From: Fomes fomentarius
Lineage: Eukaryota > Basidiomycota > Agaricomycetes > Polyporales > Polyporaceae
NCBI GenBank assembly: GCA_022606135.1
Contig: JABYQN010000002.1
Coordinates: 4,154,001-4,218,000, forward strand
DNA length: 64,000 nt
Direction of reading: 5' to 3'
In this document: piece after piece, positions 32,726 through 43,292 of the stretch
How positions within the stretch are numbered: the stretch's first letter is position 1
How the letters are laid out: every line of letters begins with the position of its first letter
Translations under genes and position numbers: made by a program
Notes under the pieces: generated by a model
Seen by the model: the letters and a program-made list of their open reading frames with translations, nothing else
What the model was told of the DNA's origin: nothing
Database searches by the model: none

Positions 32726-35115
32726 ATGAACCCAGTTGTGCTAACGGGCGGTGGAACCGGTCGTGCTACGCTCTGCCGGGGGAGCAGTCCGTGGCATCTC
32801 ACCGGTATGTCAACAATGCTGCGATCCCTACCAACTGCGCCGTACTACTTATACTTATACTGACACTCCCCTCGCGCGCCTTCGTATGATCCACAGTTGT
32901 GCGCACGCGCGGGCTGACGTTCGTGCGCCCGGAGAAGTCGTGGCGCCCGATCGTGACCATTTCCGTCCTGGACGGGAACCGCGACCAGAGCATGTCGCAT
33001 GAGGTCGTCCTGGGTTCGGATGGGCAGAATCCGAACCTCAAGAAGTCTGTGATACCTGTGTGAGTACCCAGGTTGTTGTGTCTTTAGTCTGCGTCTGTCC
33101 GAGTAAGGCTGTGCGGTGTAGTGTGAGGGCGGTGGGCGGAGATTGTGTTGTGTGGACTGATGTATGGGGGCATGTCATTCATCTGTGATGGCGTAGCGAC
33201 GGTGAGGTTCTGTGGCGGGATAGACCAGCAAAGCTACTGAGTAGACTGGAGTCAGAAATCATGAGCATCTTCGTTTGCATGATACACAACGCTTGCAGGA
33301 TCGTCAGCCTTCGTCTATCTGAGGCCGTTCTTGTCCTATGGCACTGACACCCACCTCACAGCCACGACGTGAGCTACAGTACGCGGCTCATCATCCAGGT
33401 CTTCCACCGCTCTCAAACAAAGAAGAAGCACCGAAAACGCAGCCTCGTGGGCTCCGCGTCGCTCTCGCTCAACGAATTCCTCAACAAACATCCTCTCCCA
33501 CATCCTCGACCTATCGAATATGACGTGAGGCTGTCGTGCCCTCCGCCTCAACGCAAGAACCCAACTATTGGTGGGCGCCAACAACATAGTGCGACGCTGA
33601 CGATGAAGTTCGCTGTGCCGCACAAGGAACCTGGAATGTATGAGTCACCGCCCTTCACACCGATATCAGAGCACCCCGAGACGTCGGACGGGGTGTTCTC
33701 TGACGGGGCTTCTTGTATGTCTTGCTCTCTTTCGCCTGCGGGATTTATTGTTGACTGATTATGCAGCGACGAAAGCGTCTGAAAACATCAATTTGGAAGA
33801 GAAGGAGCCTGAGCGAAATCGAGGCCTCCGGCGGCGGAAGCGCAGAAAAGTCCGCAGCTACATGAGTGACGATGACTACTATGACGACGAGGCGGGTTAC
33901 TCTGGGTCATCATGCTCAGAATCGCCCGCTCCGCCAACACCCCAAGACGAGTACTTTCCACCAATACCCGACGACGAAGACTCCGGCTACGGTGGCACAT
34001 GTGGCGACGACGAATCCGAAGTAGTGTTCTGGCCGCGGATACTGCCGATGCAGGTCGATCAAATGAGCGTCGTGAGCGTTCAAGCGTCATTCTCCTTCGC
34101 AGAAGCGTGTCTGGACCGCTATGCGCCCTACCACGAGCTGCGCGAGGCCGACGAGGAGGGCGACTGCGAGAAGGCGGAGAAAGTCCTCGGGCGGCTGCTG
34201 ACGGAGTGGTATGTCGTTGGTGCATCGGTAAGCTGCCATGTAGCACCCAGGATCAACACTGTTCGCAAGCTGACATCACCCCCATTTATCACTGTTGTAG
34301 CTCTTGGCTCTGGCGGGGATCGACGCGGCAGTGTTTGGGTTCGGGTCCGACTCGCTGTTCACGGTGGCTGGCATCTCCCGCCGTGTAGTTTCCATCGGTG
34401 GCATCTCGGCAGCGATTGGGCTCGTCTGCGATGCGTGGTTCCTTGTTCTCTACAGCGGTGCGAACGCGCAGAAGTTCCTCGTACGTCCCCCCTCATAGCT
34501 TCCTCCCAATGGGAATCTTTATAAAAATCTGGCTCACCACCCTCACTATAGCGCCTAGCGAAGGACGTATACGGCTCATACTTTTTCTTCTGCCTCACCT
34601 GCCGTCTGCCCTCGGTCTGCATGCTCATCTCAGCACTCGCACTCATGGCCTTCCTCTTCGCCGCCGCGTGGACCGCGTCGCCCACGGCGGTGCTCGTCAT
34701 GTCGTTCATCGCAGGCTTCCTGCTGACGTCCCAGTTCCTGGTGTTCGGGATCCACCGGTTCATCAACCTGCTCATCTGGGTCGTCCGCACGTGCTGGAGG
34801 AAGCTGGCCGGCCCTGTCGTACCCGTCCAGGAGCCCGTCGCCGTCGCCGTCGCGTCTGAGCAGACTTGGCAGCATTCGCATCCCCAGTCGCAATCGCAAT
34901 CCCAATCGAGGGAGGATGGGGATGGGGAGGTGAGGATGGAGATGCCTGTGCCGAGCCCGAGTCCTGCGCCCTCCAAGTCTGTACCTGCTGTTCCGCGGCT
35001 GGAGATGAACTGGGCTGCGGAGGTGAGTCTAAATGACGACTGTGAGCCACGCGTTCGCTAATTGGTTCTTCTTCTCGATTTGTAGCACCGGCGTAGCTCC
35101 GACGGGCCATCGTAG
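32726..35115 (+). CDS. C2 domain protein with C-terminal four-helix membrane region
   Basis: Seven exons (32726-32804, 32897-33059, 33362-33714, 33767-34227, 34301-34480, 34552-35022, 35086-35115) sum to 1737 nt, 578 residues, all in phase. The start MNPVVLTGGG was preferred over the ATG at 32692 because only it leads in frame to the C2 core: VVRTRGLTFVRPEKSWRPIV, TISVLDGN, SDGQNPNLKKSVIP, HDVSYSTRLIIQVFHRSQ, SLVGSASLSLNEFL. A basic/acidic linker (RGLRRRKRRKVRSYMSDDD) follows. Then come CEKAEKVLGRLLTEWYVVGA and four hydrophobic segments (LLALAGIDAAVFGFG; GISAAIGLVCDAWFLVLYS; VCMLISALALMAFLFAAAW; VLVMSFIAGFLLTSQFLVF), and a tail with SQ repeats. C2 domains usually bind membranes, so a membrane-tethering role is plausible; function is unknown. 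Confidence 0.78.
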
Positions 35116-35705
35116 GCCTGAGCGACATCATAAAAGAGGCGGCGACAATTCTTGATTAGTCATATGCACGTATCTCCCCGGTTAGGGTGACGTGTGCTCT
35201 TTGGTTAGAGCACCCAAAGACCCGATGGTACCCGTAGGCTGTAGCTTGGCTGAACGCAGGCCAATCGCGTCAACCTGCAGCACGCTCTGTTACAAACATC
35301 TGCCTAGTCTACCCAGTTCTGCGCGTAGGAGGCAATAGTCAATCGGAGACGGAACTGGAGCGATCGCAGAGTTACTCACTAGGACAAGACCCAATCTGCA
35401 TAGTATACCGTTCCATGAGAACACTGGTAATGCAGCTTTCGCGGACTTTTGCACCTTGCTATTATCTATCGGGTGTGATCTTCGTTCGCTGAATGAGTTG
35501 CAGAGATTGTGGGTGTCGTAAGAAGCAAAAGTATGAGGGATTGCGACGTGACCGATAGTGGGTACACAGATAAGTATGCTCAATAGAGTGCGTCGCAGCG
35601 TCACCACGACGACCGGTGGCTGCCTGATCTACAGACCTACAGTCTGCATGGATCGGCAGGGCACAGTCGGAATACGGTTATCCTTCGACTCAATTCATTG
35701 CAACC
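35116..35705. other. Intergenic between convergent genes
   Basis: This holds the 3' ends of the C2-TM gene (+) and the left-arm F-box-like gene (-). No further gene was seen. Confidence 0.45.
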
Positions 35706-36983
35706 CTAGACTACAAAAGTGATATAGTACAGTATCCAGTAATACAGAGCCTCCCGGGCCGCGCCGTGGGTACTAACACCATCAGGCATCCTATAGTACA
35801 ACACCCAGAATCCACGGTTCAAACGCTCATTCTCTGCAAAGCGCAGACAACTCATCAGCGCCAAAGGTCTGCGTGGGAGCTGAGGTACGTACTCGACCAT
35901 GATGACCTTGCTAGCGGGCAGATGCAACGATACGGGCCTCGCATATGCGACGACCTTCTCCAGCCCCACTCCGAATTGGTTGCACGCCGCCTGTGCCGCA
36001 GCCCACCCGTACGGCACTTGCTCTCCCGTGCGGACGATGATCCTCCTCTGGGCACCCATCGCGGACGGCCAGCGCATGAATCCACGCTTCAAAGCCGACG
36101 CGATGTTGAAGCCGATGAGGGAACTGTACGGCTCCCTGCGGGCGATGTACCGCGCGAGAGGCGCTTCGAGGACGAGCGTCTCAAGCGTGTGCGAGGGATC
36201 GAGCTGTTTGAGAAAGATGGGGCTGTCGAGATGGAGGTGGCGCAGGCTGGGGAAGAAGTGGAGGAGGTGCGCGTAGAGGCACGTCGCGTCGTGCCCGCGA
36301 GACAACACGGGGATCATGCAGTCGCACGGCGGATACGACCGGAGGCGGAGAGAGGTGAGGGAGGGGAGCGTGAGGGCGAAGGACGAGGACCATTTGTCGT
36401 ACTCGTGCAGACCGTGGAAGATGTCCCGGTTTGCGCCGTCGTCCCAGAAGCAGTCGAGATGCATGTGAGTCAGAGCGGGGTGGTTGGTCAGGGCGGGCAT
36501 CAGGATGCTGGGAACGGTCTGGTCAAGACCATCGCTCCCGGCGGCGATGGTGATGGCTGTAGAGTTGAGTATAGTCTGCTCAAGCATGCGCTTGACGTGC
36601 AACGCATCACTGGCACTTCCAACGAGCAAGTGGACGTGGGAGGCGCGAAAGAGGGACTGGAGGAAGGCATTCTTGTTGTTGTGGTCAATGTGCACCCCTG
36701 CCAGCGCAGCACATTCCGCGACCAGCTTATTGTAAAGATCTTGCTCTTCACTAAGACTCGAGCAGTCAATGAGAGGGAACCGACAGAGCTCGTGGAGGAC
36801 GACGTGATGAAGTAGCGGATGGGCGGCCTTCATGGTCTCATAGAGCTGTTGGCGTTCGGTGGTGGACGAAGTGTCGCCGAGAGCATTCCTTATTATGATT
36901 TCGATAGTTTCCACCGGCAGAGCGAGTATGGAAGAAACGCCTTGGGACATTCGTTGTGCTGAATCAAGGTCATCGCTAGTCAT
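35706..36983 (-). CDS. F-box-like/LRR-like protein, left-arm copy (full length)
   Basis: This is a single exon of 425 codons from the ATG at 36981-36983 (MTSDDLDSAQRMSQGVSSIL; an upstream GTG at 37004 is not used). The N-terminus LALPVETIEIIIRNAL...TMKAAHPLLHHVVLHELCRF is the degenerate F-box pattern. The remainder has Leu-rich strands (LTLPSLTSLRLRSYPPC; LHFFPSLRHLHLDSPIF; LETLVLEAPLARY). It is closely similar to the copy at 53454-54554, but here the C-terminus continues LPRRPLALMSCLRFAENERL and ends LYYITFVV. It is a likely SCF adaptor of unknown target and appears to be the intact member of the pair. Confidence 0.75.
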   Translation of the reverse strand: MTSDDLDSAQRMSQGVSSILALPVETIEIIIRNALGDTSSTTERQQLYETMKAAHPLLHHVVLHELCRFPLIDCSSLSEEQDLYNKLVAECAALAGVHIDHNNKNAFLQSLFRASHVHLLVGSASDALHVKRMLEQTILNSTAITIAAGSDGLDQTVPSILMPALTNHPALTHMHLDCFWDDGANRDIFHGLHEYDKWSSSFALTLPSLTSLRLRSYPPCDCMIPVLSRGHDATCLYAHLLHFFPSLRHLHLDSPIFLKQLDPSHTLETLVLEAPLARYIARREPYSSLIGFNIASALKRGFMRWPSAMGAQRRIIVRTGEQVPYGWAAAQAACNQFGVGLEKVVAYARPVSLHLPASKVIMVEYVPQLPRRPLALMSCLRFAENERLNRGFWVLYYRMPDGVSTHGAAREALYYWILYYITFVV

Positions 36984-38152
36984 TGTGGTTGATGAAGAGG
37001 GCACATCGCGATCGTAAGAGTCGTTGGCGCTAAGAGATATGTTTTCTTATCTAATCTGTGCACAGCCACCACTACCCTCAAGTTTCCACGACTCCGAGTC
37101 GAACTCCATTCATGGTGACATTGGCAGCTTGAAGGTACTACGCTATTAGCAACCAATTGTGTCAAGTGTTGACCTGCTTCAGCTAACGTACTCTAGGTAT
37201 GCACTCAGCCTCGAACTGGAAACCTAACTTGCATCGTCATGATCGTCGAACACTTGAAGAATCGCTAGCATCTTGGTGGGAGCATCATTGCTCGGGTTTG
37301 GCTTGGTTTCTCCACTGACGTGAAGGACCTCAGTGTTAACTGTGCACGGAGTCAATCATAGACCCAACATCATAATGCATTGGACGGGTTGCAATGAACT
37401 CGGAGGCTCTGCCTACCGAGTTCTATTTCTTGATATGAACATACACTCATTTGTTATACCGTTCCAGATGCTCTGAAATCCCAGAGATAGTACTACAATG
37501 TTTGGATCGGCGTCTGAAGCGGTTGCGGGGCGAAATTGGCGGAGGTCCAAGCTTAATAACCACCACCGTCCCGGTCAGGGCTGATCATTCGAATTCCTCT
37601 ACCGCAGCACACATCGGATTCTACCCCCGCCGGTAAGAAGCTCCTCGCCGCTACTGTTATGGATATCTGCTTGTCCACTTTAATCTGCAGCAGACTGTGT
37701 CCATCTAACAGCGTTCGGCGGATGTGCTAGCCTGGCACCGGGATTTAAACACGAGGTTTCAACACGGATGCATCGGAGAGCCTGGAGACTCATTCGTGAC
37801 TCACCCACGAACGGAACTTCCTCTTAAGCTTGACAAGCCTGTGATATAATCGATAAGGTCGACGTCGACGAACATTCGAGAGATTGCCGTCCACCGAGAG
37901 TAGAATATCCTGTGGAGTATTCCACCTTTGGTCAGCTCCTTGAATTAGTACGCGAACGTTTGCGCACGAAGGAAGATTCGGGCGACTTGGAACTCAAACC
38001 TAAACCTTGAGTGTACTCGCGTTATCACGATGAGCCCTCCGCCCCAGATACAATCCATCCCATACTAGACACTCACTCGCCCGTCCGCCGCTCACCCGAG
38101 ACCTTTCAATCGACTGTACCAGTCCTTCAAGTTTGACCTCTCTACGTCTGCA
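36984..38152. other. Spacer, partly duplicated
   Basis: Bases up to about 37330 match the region upstream of the right-arm F-box gene (53180-53450, inverted). The remainder is unique to the left arm. No gene was seen. Confidence 0.45.
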
Positions 38153-39156
38153 ATGTGCACTTGCGGTACGAATGTTGCCAATGGACCGCAGTCCAACTCA
38201 TATATACAAACAATACTCGGAATTATCAATCCCGAGGGAATTGTGGTCAAGATTTGTCTAGTGCTAGTCGGGTTCAAAAGCCGCGGCATACAGAAAGGTA
38301 CGTTCTCCCAGAAACCCCTGCTGATTGATCATTACCTCCCGATGACTGTTCTAGTATATGTGCTGTGGTTGACCCCTGTTCCTGGTAGATTCTCTCGCTG
38401 CTAAATTTCAATCCATGTTTCTAAAGGGAGACATCTCCCGCGGAGGCCTGTTCAGCAAGTTCCAGTCCATAGGTGCCAAGGCTACCAACGACTTGATATA
38501 CCACATGTTTCTTGTGGTGTCAGAGCTCCTCGCCGCCATGGTGTCTCCCAAGTTGAAGGATGTTTTGTCGACTTTGCGCGACCAAATTGAAGACCTGAGT
38601 GAGTTTCTCTTATCGCATACGCTTACTCAATCAAATCGACTGAACGCGGAATATGAATCCTACCTACCGGTGTTGCTTATCTATCTGTACTCAATGATAC
38701 TGATGCTAACGGTCAGAAACTATTATTGCTTCCTTTGGGTCCTTGAAGAACTTGAAGTTCCGGGACGGAGTTGGGAGGAAGATCTTTGAAGGAGGTTTCT
38801 GCGCATTCTCTGTAGCCTGGGAACTGTACAAGGCCTACCACGGGAGCGGCGGGAACAACCCAGAGATCTGGCAGCCTCTGGAGTGTTGCGCCGCCTGTGC
38901 CAATGGTACGTGCAACTGTGGTGTTGGTTGCGGATGCATGTGCAGGAGGCAGCAGCGCGGGACATGGTCGCGCATCCAGGAGTTCCTTTGCAGCTCCACA
39001 TTCTGGGATATCGTGATCCTTTTGGTCGAGTTTTGTCTTGTGGTTTCTGCCATGCCAGCGTCCTGCCCGCTGGGAGGAGCGCTATGGGCATCGGCCGTGT
39101 TGTTGCCGAGGATCTGGTCCGTGGTGAACTCGATTAGGCGAAACTTCTTATACTGA
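38153..39156 (+). CDS. Cys-rich membrane-associated protein, found only in the left arm
   Basis: The family is not recognised. Exons join in phase: MCTCGTNVANGPQ...VKICLVLVGFKSRGIQK|DSLAAKFQSMFLKGDISRGG...STLRDQIEDL|KTIIASFGSLKNLKFRDGVG, to a stop at 39154-39156, about 265 residues. A striking cluster CCAACANGTCNCGVGCGC (12 or so Cys with the flanks) lies between an amphipathic stretch (GGFCAFSVAWELYKAYHG) and a hydrophobic segment (FWDIVILLVEFCLVVSAMP). The Cys cluster could bind metal or be palmitoylated. It is flanked on both sides by duplicated DNA but absent from the right arm, so it was inserted here or deleted there. Confidence 0.6.
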
Positions 39157-39908
39157 ATACTCTCAGATGGTTGGTGAGTCTTGAAATTTGAACGCTTGGC
39201 GCTTTAGTGCCAGTGGGGTTTTTGTACAAAGTGTTCATGTTGATGTTTGACAGAACCCGAGGGGTTGAGTACGATAACACGCCAAGGGCGACTGGCACTG
39301 TCAATGGATGAAGTTCTATTCAAAACGGTTCGTCTGAGGAGTGATTCTCCTTGTTCGGCCTTTGTACTTAGTCGTCCACGTTCCGCGCAGTGCTTGTTCT
39401 CAGTAACGGTGCCAAAATCGCAATGAATGCGTATTCGGAACTGCAATACTGATAGGGAACGTTACGAACTGCATGTGTAAGAGCACTTGCATTAGGTGCT
39501 TCGTAGAAATTCATACACGTACGTCCTCCAAGATTCGCTCTATCTCAATTTCTGGTAGTGGCACCGTAGGATCTAGGGAGGGACATATACGGCTCGAAAG
39601 GGCCTGACCGATCGCATAGATCACACGCTCCTGGCATTGAGGCTTGATCAAAATGCACCGTAGGGATACCATCGATTCTAGTAGCATATACAAACAAATA
39701 ACGCGCTCATACTAAGCGTCCATCGTGTGGCGTATCATGAACTACTAGTGATAGTCCATAGAGAAAAAGTCCGAACACGCCCTTGCGATGACGAGGGCGC
39801 CACACCCAAGGGCATCCGTATCGACATTAGAGAGGTATAATCGACGGCTTGGTATCAGGCATCCTGCGCTCTGTATCTCGACCGTCTCAGGTACTCGGAT
39901 AGGCTCTA
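39157..39908. other. Spacer at the insertion edge
   Basis: Similarity to the right arm resumes at about 39.69 kb. No gene was seen. Confidence 0.4.
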
Positions 39909-41070
39909 CTAGAGACTACGGCTTGAGGAGAGTGCTCTGCGCACACGGGATGCGCCAAGCGCCGAAGCTTGCCGTTTGAGTGCAGCAGGAACCCGTTCCG
40001 CATCGCGCGCCCAGTGTATATGGGCTGACGGCGCTGGGAATCTGTGGCCTTTGCCGTGCCTGCCGGCGGCTCGTGTCTTCAGGATGGGGCGGGGAGTCGG
40101 AGGTTTGACGGACGATTGGGGCTGGTGGGAGGACGTATCGGGGGAGGAGCCTGCAGACGGGGTAGGTACTTGCGAAGACGTTTGGCACGACGATGACTCG
40201 GGCGGTGACGAGACCGATGATGGAGGGAGAGTGGACTTGAACGTCCTGACTCGCACTTTCGAATTCATACACACACTCCGTTTCGCTGGCTGCGGGCCGC
40301 CGCGTGAGGAAGTGGAAGTGGAAGTGGAGGTGGAAGCAGTGAGAGGGGGCTCCGGCACGGGCGCGTCCTCTTCTCCAGGACAGGGCTTTGTCGGGACGAA
40401 AACATCCCCGACAGCACCTGTCAGAACGTCCGACTCGGGAACCGCGATAATCGGGATGGATGCCAGAACCGATTTAGCACGCTGCTTGTTCTTGTGCGTC
40501 GCGATCAGGTTGCGCAAGGTGGGGACGTGCGATGTCAGCTTTGAGAGGGAGCCGCGGCGGGTAGTGGAGGTGAGTGCACGCGTCACGTCGACTTTCGGAC
40601 AGGCGATGCTGGCATGGATTCGACGTTCTTTGGCTGGGGGCGCAGGGGCCTCCGCTGGAGGGACCGAGCTTGCCGTGAGGTCCTCAGTGACCTCCGACGT
40701 CGCCTGAGTTGGAGGAGACGGTGAGGAGTCCGCTGGCGACGATGTGAGCGCGGTGTCGGTATGGATTCGACTCTGTCCTTTGGCTGGGGGCGCAGGGGTC
40801 TCCGCTGGAGGGATACAGTTCGCCGTGAGGTCCTCAGTGACCTCCAACGTGCTCTGGATTGGTGGAGACACTGAGGTGTCAGGCGTAGATGTTGTGAACG
40901 CGGTCGAGTCCGTGGGTTTCGTTGCCTCGCGCTCTCGTGCGAGCTCTTGAGCTTTCTTGATACCATACGCCCCGAATCCCAAGAAACACCCCGCGGCGAA
41001 GAACGTGATGGACTAGGGCGGACGAAAGTCAGAACGTCGTCACCGATGTTGAAGGGAGAAGACTCACCAT
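39909..41070 (-). CDS. Single-pass membrane protein with long Ser/Pro/Thr-rich tail, left copy
   Basis: The paralogue at 51848 starts with a six-codon leader before the shared ATG. Here the leader ATG has changed to ATA, so translation must use the ATG at 41068-41070, which is immediately followed by the intron (41013-41067). Exon 2 reads SITFFAAGCFLGFGAYGIKK, a short hydrophobic segment, then a Lys/Glu stretch (AQELAREREATKPTD) and a disordered region rich in Ser, Pro and Thr. It contains a tandem duplication of about 45 residues (VTEDLTANCIPPAETPAPPA and VTEDLTASSVPPAEAPAPPA). Later blocks shared with the right copy are DVFVPTKPCPGEED, RPILKTR and LKRQASALGASR. About 369 residues; no catalytic motif. 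Confidence 0.65.
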
Positions 41071-42069
41071 CTTTTCTTGGAAAACTATCTTCGAGTCTGG
41101 GATGTGTTCGGAGGTGTAGAGTGGGGGGCTGGAGGATCGTGTGGAGGATGCGCACTGGTCTCCCTGCTTTTATTGACTCAGCTGAGTTCTCAACCGGTAA
41201 ATGTTGTACCGGTCTTCTGTGTGTGGTTTAGGAGAGAATGATGACATTGAGGTGAAGTTGGCATTGCCGATACCAGAGCGGAATGGCGGACCAACTGGCA
41301 TAGCCCGGTACGATTGGGCCGTATTGAAACCTTGCATATCCGAGTCGGAATAGATATCAGTTATCAGAGGGAACACGGTAGAATGGCTCGGATATGTCAA
41401 TATAGAAGTGGGATTTCCGAGGGTGGGGGATGCAGCTGGGCTCGGATAGCGGTATATACCACAACAGGAAACACAACGTCATACAGTCAGTCGCCTTCGC
41501 CCGTAGCTTTGGAGTACGCGAGTCCTTGAGACTCACAGTTGGTATCGTGCCGAGTCCAGTGGACGATGGCACGTGTAAACGGTGTCCGCGTATCGTCGTA
41601 GTGCCCACAATAACTCCCAGTGTTGAGTTTGTACGAGACGAAGCTGTTGGTGAGCGGCGGCGATAGCATTTCCGAGGATGCAGAGTCCGCCACCGGAACA
41701 TGCCGCTCCGAGCTCCGATGACGTAGCGCCTTGCAATCCAGCTCGAATGACTCTCGCTCCCTACTTTCTTACTCGACCCGTGGCGTGTGGACAGCGGACA
41801 GGCATTTGAGTGTTGCTTCTGGTGATGCTTGAAGGATATGATTGATTGTCTCCCAGAACCATGGCGAACGGGGCCAGACCAAATTAGTACGGTCTTTCTT
41901 GACTTTTCAACCACACGCACGTATTATTTGTGCTGTATACCAATCTCGAATCCAGACTCTTTCGCTGCCCTCATCATCACGCAGGATGAGACATGTGCCT
42001 AAATTCTCACGGCTCCTTTCCCCTTTCTTTCTGAGAATCGCATTGGGCGCTAATTGACTCGACCTAACT
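41071..42069. other. Spacer containing a repeat block
   Basis: This is mostly occupied by the repeat block at 41360-41830. The remaining sequence up to the P-loop gene tail shows no gene. Confidence 0.4.
41360..41830 (-). repeat. Repeat block, copy 1 of 3
   Basis: Its minus strand aligns with 51170-51530 and 63690-64000 on the plus strand. Shared words include tcgtctcgtacaa-aactgg, cacgtgccatcgt, tactccaaagctac, ctgtatgacgttgtgtttcc and gacatatccgagcc-ttctacc. A short frame reading FYIDISEPFY is also present in the copy at 51.5 kb, but I cannot show it is a gene. Confidence 0.75.
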
Positions 42070-42738
42070 CCACCGACGACGTCTTTCGTGGCTTCGCCCG
42101 GCATGACCACAAACACCAAGCTCTGGTCTGGAACCTACCCGCACGCGTTCTCCTACAAGCCTGAGAAGGCAACTGCAACCCTTGCCGTGAAAGATCGGGC
42201 GTTGACGTTGTCGCCGGAAGTCGATTCATTCCCGCCGAATCCTGCGACGCGCTCCTCCGCCCCGCTTCCTCCTCCCTCAGAGCTGTGGAAGTTCAGGTAC
42301 GCCAAGGTGGCGGACATTCGCAACATCATGGAGGGAGTGCACGTTCCCAACGCGTCCACTGATGCGTTATTCGACGGGTTTTGTGTGGACGAGAAGGATG
42401 AGAGCAGTGTCATTTGGATCTTCCAAGTGACAGTGAGCCGGTTTCGCGGCGCTGCCCCGTCCCAGTCCGGCTTTGCAATGGTTGAGGAGATCCGCGCGAA
42501 GGTGGAGACGGCGCGATCCGGCAAGCGGGTGGAGGTCAAGTACGTGCTGGTCGTGCCGTTCGAGGGAAAATGGGCAGTGCGGTGGGATATGGCGGACGGG
42601 TTCTCAAAGGTCCCAGGCGAAGTGTACGTACAATTCCTCAGCATCAAGGCTCGACGCTTGGATTACAACTCCTCGGAAGTCATCGTCGGGTGGGTAAGCA
42701 CCGTCATTTCCTGTCTATTCGGAAAAGCTGACAGCTAG
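42070..42738 (+). pseudogene. C-terminal fragment of the Crinkler/RHS-like P-loop protein
   Basis: This is an open frame of about 210 codons matching the C-terminal part of the gene at 43293-45247: HAFSYKPEKATATLAVKDRA, LWKFRYAKVADIRNIMEG, VIWIFQVTVSR, FAMVEEIRAKVETARSGKR, VKYVLVVPFEGKWAVRWDMA and GEVYVQFLS. It lacks the P-loop half and is followed by 3' flank also found at 50420-50600 (about 42880-43150 here). It is a truncated tandem duplicate; whether it is expressed cannot be judged. Confidence 0.65.
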
Positions 42739-43292
42739 CAAAGCGGTCATAGCCTCTGGTGAAACAGAGGGAGGAACAAATGCGGGTAAGAATGAGGGTG
42801 TACCGGCGGCGGAAGCGAAGGACCTTGAAGATGGGACCGGTATGAGACGTCCAGGGCTTAGTACGGCTGTTCATGGTTATCGGAGAGAACCCTTCAAATT
42901 TGTGAGCATGATGACATTGAAGACGCAGCGAGAGTAAATATGTGACAAGTTGGACCACAACGTTAGAACAGCGACATGAGAGGTGGAGAATAGGGTGCGT
43001 ATATGAAGGGGTAGTGGTTACCCCTCGTGACATGTTCTAGATCTAGATCTAGTCCGGCTTAGGCTTTCCTACTCTATGCGTGGTGTGCCGTGTGCAGCAA
43101 GCGGTGTCGCCGAGCGTAAGTACATGTGGGTAAGGCTCATTTGAGTGATCCTCCCGGAGACACAGCACTGCGAAGTTCGAACCCAAACCAGTGGGAGGAC
43201 GAGAGCGCTGGCCTGCCGCGTCCCACGAGACTCTAAACAACAGCAAACACGTTCTCACCCCGGCGGCCGGCGCCGGTTGTCTCGTTTCCACC

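Larger units (their letters stand above)
35706..41830. repeat. Left arm of an inverted segmental duplication
   Basis: Read on the minus strand, this arm matches 51089-54620 on the plus strand in order: the repeat block (41830-41360), intergenic sequence ending ctaaaccacacacagaagac, the TM-plus-Ser/Pro gene, a shared spacer (cgcaagggcgtgttcggact near 39.78 kb against 52.92 kb), the spacer before the F-box gene (cttagcgccaacga) and the F-box-like gene. About 2.4 kb of the left arm (about 37.33-39.69 kb) has no counterpart on the right. Confidence 0.85.

Noticed and set aside
35766..36815. 349-codon plus-strand ORF
   Set aside because: It is antisense to the left-arm F-box-like gene, which has family similarity and a close paralogue at 53454; the antisense frame is a shadow.
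43150..43200. Possible tRNA end (agttcgaaccc)
   Set aside because: The flanks do not form a T stem and no anticodon arm is present; it lies just upstream of the P-loop gene start.
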